Positions 4,683-6,866 of a stretch of DNA of 6,866 nt are shown in pieces. The translations under genes and the position numbers were made by a program. The notes under the pieces are model-generated. The model saw only the letters and a list, made by a program, of their open reading frames with translations. It was not told where the DNA came from and made no database searches. The stretch spans positions 1-6,866 of the forward strand of contig JACPTT010000055.1 in assembly GCA_016192645.1 (NCBI GenBank), written 5' to 3'. Origin of the DNA: Candidatus Levyibacteriota bacterium. GTDB lineage: Bacteria > Patescibacteriota > Microgenomatia > Levybacterales > UBA12049. Within the stretch, counting starts at the first letter, position 1. Each line of letters starts with the position of its first letter.

Positions 4683-6110
4683 TCATTTTAGCACAGAATA
4701 GACGACAGCGGTTTTATCCCGATAGACCTCTTTAATCCAGTCTTTAGTCCGCCGGCTGGCGGATTTTTGTAATTCCAAATCTAAGAAGGTTCCATTTTGG
4801 ATAAGCAACCACTTGATTTTATAAGTGCGAAGTGATTTATCCCAGCCGGGCTGTCTTTGAATAATCTCCAAAAAAAGAGTATAAGGGCTTTTCCCCGAAG
4901 AATGGAGCCAAGCCGGCATCCGGCCGTCGACAAAGACCTTAAATTCCGGCAGCTGCCAAATCAAAAAACCGCCCCATTCATAGGTATTATAAATATTGCC
5001 TTTTATTTTTTGCTTTTTTAAGAACTCAACCGCTTGGCAAGGATAGACAACTGAGGATTCATCGCAGAAAGCCTGCCAGTTAGTGTTAAGACGCTGAGTT
5101 TTTGGCAGACTCAAAAAAACAACAATTAGAATACCAATCATAAGAAGGCTTGTGGGAAGAAAGAAAGGAAGCGACTTTTTTGTGCTAAAAAGAGAAGGAA
5201 AATGACTTTCAAAATACAAAAAAATGAGAGAAAAATAGGCAAAGGGAAGATTGCGCCGGGCTAAAAGAGCAAGAAGAATAAAAACACAAGCACTCAGAAG
5301 CGGAAAGACCGGCAGCGCCCGTTTTTGGTTTATCAAGGAAAAAAGAACCGAGGAAAAAAGAATCAGCAAAATAAAAGTAAGAAAAGCAAAGTGTAAAGGA
5401 GAAGGCGGAACCCATTCGGCAATAAGGGTTTTAAGGGGCACTTGTGAGTGGATTAAGACCTCTTTATATATCCGAAAGCCAAAGGGATTGATAAGGCTCG
5501 CTAAAAAACTGCTTATGAGAAGCAGCGTTGTTTGTAGGCTTACTTGCCATCTCTTTTGATAAAGTTGTTCGGCAATCAAAATCAAAAGCAAAAGAAAGCC
5601 AAAGACAAGACCGCCGTGGGTATTTGCCCAGATAAGAAATAAAGGCGGAAGGAAAAACCCAAATCGGGATTTACCGCCTCGAATTTTACTGATAATAAAA
5701 AGGGTAATAGTAAAAAATAGAACGCTAAAGATTTGTGACCTAAATCCCAGGGAAAAAACAACCCAAGATAAAGGAATGACTATAAGAAGAAAGACCATTT
5801 TTTGAAAGTTGTTGTTCTTAATGCTATGAAAAAGAAAGGCATAAGCAGCAGTTATAACCAGAGCATTAAGAGCAGATAGTCCCCAAAAGCCAAAACGTTC
5901 AAAAATAAGCGCAAGTATTACCGGATAAACAAGGATAGGATAAGCCCACTCGTAGTTTGGCAAAAGAACAGAGAAAGTATTTTTGGCACAAATCTGTCCG
6001 GTGGTTAGGAATTGTTGACCGCACCGCAGCTGCCAGCCAAAATCAGGGTCGGTTGCGGGAAGCAAAAAGATGACAAAAATAAGCCCGAAAAAGAGAAACT
6101 TTTGTATCAT
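4683..6110 (-). CDS. Multi-pass membrane protein resembling GT-C glycosyltransferases
   Basis: The 475-residue product is very hydrophobic, with about ten membrane segments between residues 3 and 337 and a soluble C-terminal domain (about 338-475), presumably on the outer face. Just after the first helix comes DPDFGWQLRCG (21-31), which fits the D-x-D-x-x-W-(H/Q)-L-x-x-G first-loop pattern of GT-C-fold, lipid-phosphate-sugar-dependent glycosyltransferase-like proteins; this loop normally holds the catalytic acid. WANTHGGLVFG (161-171) and INPFG (207-211) are further blocks typical of this conserved hypothetical family. The outer domain has GNIYNTYEWGGFLIWQLPE followed by KVFVDGRMPAW (371-401), another family signature. 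C349 and C358 could form a disulfide outside the membrane. The donor, acceptor and even the transferase activity are unproven. Its ATG overlaps the comM stop as ATGA (6107-6110), so it is translationally coupled to comM, and it ends six bases before the ATPase start. A possible weak ribosome site, GGAAAG, lies just before the ATG. A 16-base palindrome falls within its 3' end. Confidence 0.8.
   Translation of the reverse strand: MIQKFLFFGLIFVIFLLPATDPDFGWQLRCGQQFLTTGQICAKNTFSVLLPNYEWAYPILVYPVILALIFERFGFWGLSALNALVITAAYAFLFHSIKNNNFQKMVFLLIVIPLSWVVFSLGFRSQIFSVLFFTITLFIISKIRGGKSRFGFFLPPLFLIWANTHGGLVFGFLLLLILIAEQLYQKRWQVSLQTTLLLISSFLASLINPFGFRIYKEVLIHSQVPLKTLIAEWVPPSPLHFAFLTFILLILFSSVLFSLINQKRALPVFPLLSACVFILLALLARRNLPFAYFSLIFLYFESHFPSLFSTKKSLPFFLPTSLLMIGILIVVFLSLPKTQRLNTNWQAFCDESSVVYPCQAVEFLKKQKIKGNIYNTYEWGGFLIWQLPEFKVFVDGRMPAWLHSSGKSPYTLFLEIIQRQPGWDKSLRTYKIKWLLIQNGTFLDLELQKSASRRTKDWIKEVYRDKTAVVYSVLK
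4748..4768 (+). repeat. GC-rich palindrome with T5 tail, inside the membrane-protein gene
   Basis: TCCGCC (4748-4753), a GGCT loop and GGCGGA (4758-4763) form a perfect 6-bp GC-rich stem, followed on the plus strand by TTTTTG. Read on the plus strand it has the shape of an intrinsic terminator, antisense to the host gene. On the minus strand it encodes the residues SASRR near position 450 of the membrane protein, in frame and without disrupting it. Very similar TCCGCC-GGCGGA palindromes are scattered through many CPR genomes, as I recall, so it is probably a copy of a REP-like element. Only one copy is seen in this window. Confidence 0.5.
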
Positions 6111-6866
6111 AAACTTTCCAGCCGCGGTCGATATTGGAGAGCCTCGGCAATATGAGAAGAAGAGATGTCTTTTGAGCCTTCTAAATCGGCAATGGTGCGA
6201 GCTAATTTAATGGTTCGATTATAAGATCTAGCCGATAAATTCATCCGTGAGACAGCCATACGAAGGAGATCAACACATTCTTGAGAAAGCATACAATGTT
6301 CTTTGATAGTTTTTGCGGTCATTTCCGAGTTTGTATGGATATTTTTTCCCTTAAATCTCTTTGTTTGGATGTCTTTGGCTTTTTGGACTCTTTTTCGAAT
6401 CTTTTCTGAGGATTCAATTTTTGGGTCTTTATGATAAGAGGTAAGCTTTTCAATTTTAACGGCTGGAACATCCAGGTGAATATCAATTCTGTCCAGCATG
6501 GGGCCCGAGACTCGTTTTTGATAGCGAATGATCTGAGATGTTGAGCATTTGCAGGCATGGGTTGGGTCGCCCAAAAATCCGCATGGGCAGGGGTTTTGGG
6601 CGGCAACCAGCATAAATTTTGAGGGAAAGGTAATCCTGCCATGAGCCCGGGCAATAGTTACATAGCCGTCTTCCATGGGCTGGCGAAGGGCTTCTAAAAC
6701 ATAGCGCGGAAACTCGGGAAACTCATCCAAAAATAAAACTCCGCGGTGAGCCAGAGAAATTTCGCCTGGTTTTGGGTGGGCGCTTCCGCCAATAAGCCCG
6801 ATATTGCTTGTGGTATGGTGCGGATTTCGAAACGGCCGCTGGGTAATAATTGGTTCGTTATTCAAA
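6107..6866 (-). CDS. comM: ComM/YifB family Mg-chelatase-like AAA+ ATPase, C-terminal half (5' end outside window)
   Basis: ComM is a hexameric AAA+ helicase that promotes branch migration when incoming single-stranded DNA recombines during natural transformation; the family is also found in non-competent bacteria. About 252 residues are visible, roughly half of the usual 500. They show RPFRNPHHT (10-18 of the visible part), the loop GLIGGSAHPKPGEISLAHRG, Walker B GVLFLDE (42-48), the cysteine group CPCGFLGDPTHACKC (C93, C95, C105, C107), the arginine-finger region GPMLDRIDIH (121-130, R126) and the sensor-2-like SARSYNRTIKLARTIADL (211-228). The Walker A segment and N-terminal Lon-like domain lie outside the window. 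The codon at the right edge (6865-6863) is TTG and is almost certainly an internal leucine, not a start, because the conserved core begins right after it. It is the first visible gene of a minus-strand operon and its TGA overlaps the next ATG by four bases. No missing residues are seen in the visible part. Confidence 0.95.
   Translation of the reverse strand, partial: LNNEPIITQRPFRNPHHTTSNIGLIGGSAHPKPGEISLAHRGVLFLDEFPEFPRYVLEALRQPMEDGYVTIARAHGRITFPSKFMLVAAQNPCPCGFLGDPTHACKCSTSQIIRYQKRVSGPMLDRIDIHLDVPAVKIEKLTSYHKDPKIESSEKIRKRVQKAKDIQTKRFKGKNIHTNSEMTAKTIKEHCMLSQECVDLLRMAVSRMNLSARSYNRTIKLARTIADLEGSKDISSSHIAEALQYRPRLESL

Noticed and set aside
5251..5559. 102-codon plus-strand frame within the membrane-protein gene
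   Set aside because: The product is an Arg/Lys-rich shadow of a hydrophobic minus-strand gene, with no ribosome-binding site or motif.
6319..6654. 111-codon minus-strand frame within comM
   Set aside because: It is a different frame of the same strand as the well-conserved comM sequence and shows no independent motif.
1..6866. CRISPR array, insertion sequence ends or long direct repeats
   Set aside because: No regularly spaced repeat, no transposase motif in the visible genes and no flanking target duplication were found by eye.
6107..6866. TTG at 6865-6863 as the comM start codon
   Set aside because: Starting there would remove the Walker A motif and the whole N-terminal domain; the family shows conserved sequence upstream, so the gene is cut by the window edge.

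Overview
The window looks like chromosomal DNA of a compact, fairly low-GC bacterial genome. The best guess is a member of the Candidate Phyla Radiation / Patescibacteria, perhaps Microgenomates. This is an inference from tight gene packing with 4-base start/stop overlaps, poor or absent Shine-Dalgarno sequences, small versions of housekeeping proteins, a CPR-style GC-rich palindrome and a GT-C-like membrane protein of a type common in such genomes. TGA ends at least four of the genes, which argues against the UGA-as-glycine code of Gracilibacteria and Absconditabacteria. No 16S rRNA or other marker is present to settle the placement.

Left region (1-1747, plus strand). This AT-rich gene cluster probably belongs to an accessory or defence island. 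It holds the C-terminal 170 residues of a larger unidentified protein; a 123-aa PD-(D/E)XK endonuclease-fold protein coupled to it by an ATGA overlap; a possible 12-codon micro-ORF; and a 244-aa protein with a ParB/sulfiredoxin-like HDGNGR motif, whose start overlaps the micro-ORF stop by ATGA. A doubtful 23-codon basic ORF comes last. The endonuclease resembles the C-terminal nuclease domain of type III restriction (Res) subunits, so the first two genes may be a Res-type enzyme split into helicase and nuclease polypeptides. That idea is the most interesting lead here but depends on sequence outside the window.

Junction (1674-1829). The only real intergenic stretch holds two adjacent hairpins. 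The first is followed by a T5 run when read on the minus strand, so it looks like a minus-strand terminator. A perfect TATAAT at 1794-1799 follows, about 31 bases upstream of ruvC. Base composition rises clearly across this point.

Right region (1830-6866). ruvC (Holliday-junction resolvase) lies on the plus strand and converges, with a 15-base overlap, on a minus-strand operon. In transcription order that operon is comM (Mg-chelatase-like AAA+ branch-migration helicase, 5' part outside the window), a 475-aa multi-pass GT-C-like membrane protein, and a P2-type Ca2+-transporting ATPase of 788 aa. comM overlaps the membrane-protein gene by ATGA, and six bases separate the latter from the ATPase gene. 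The ATPase ends where its tenth membrane helix would begin. RuvC and ComM both act on branched recombination intermediates, but they sit at opposite ends of the segment on opposite strands, so a shared operon is not indicated.
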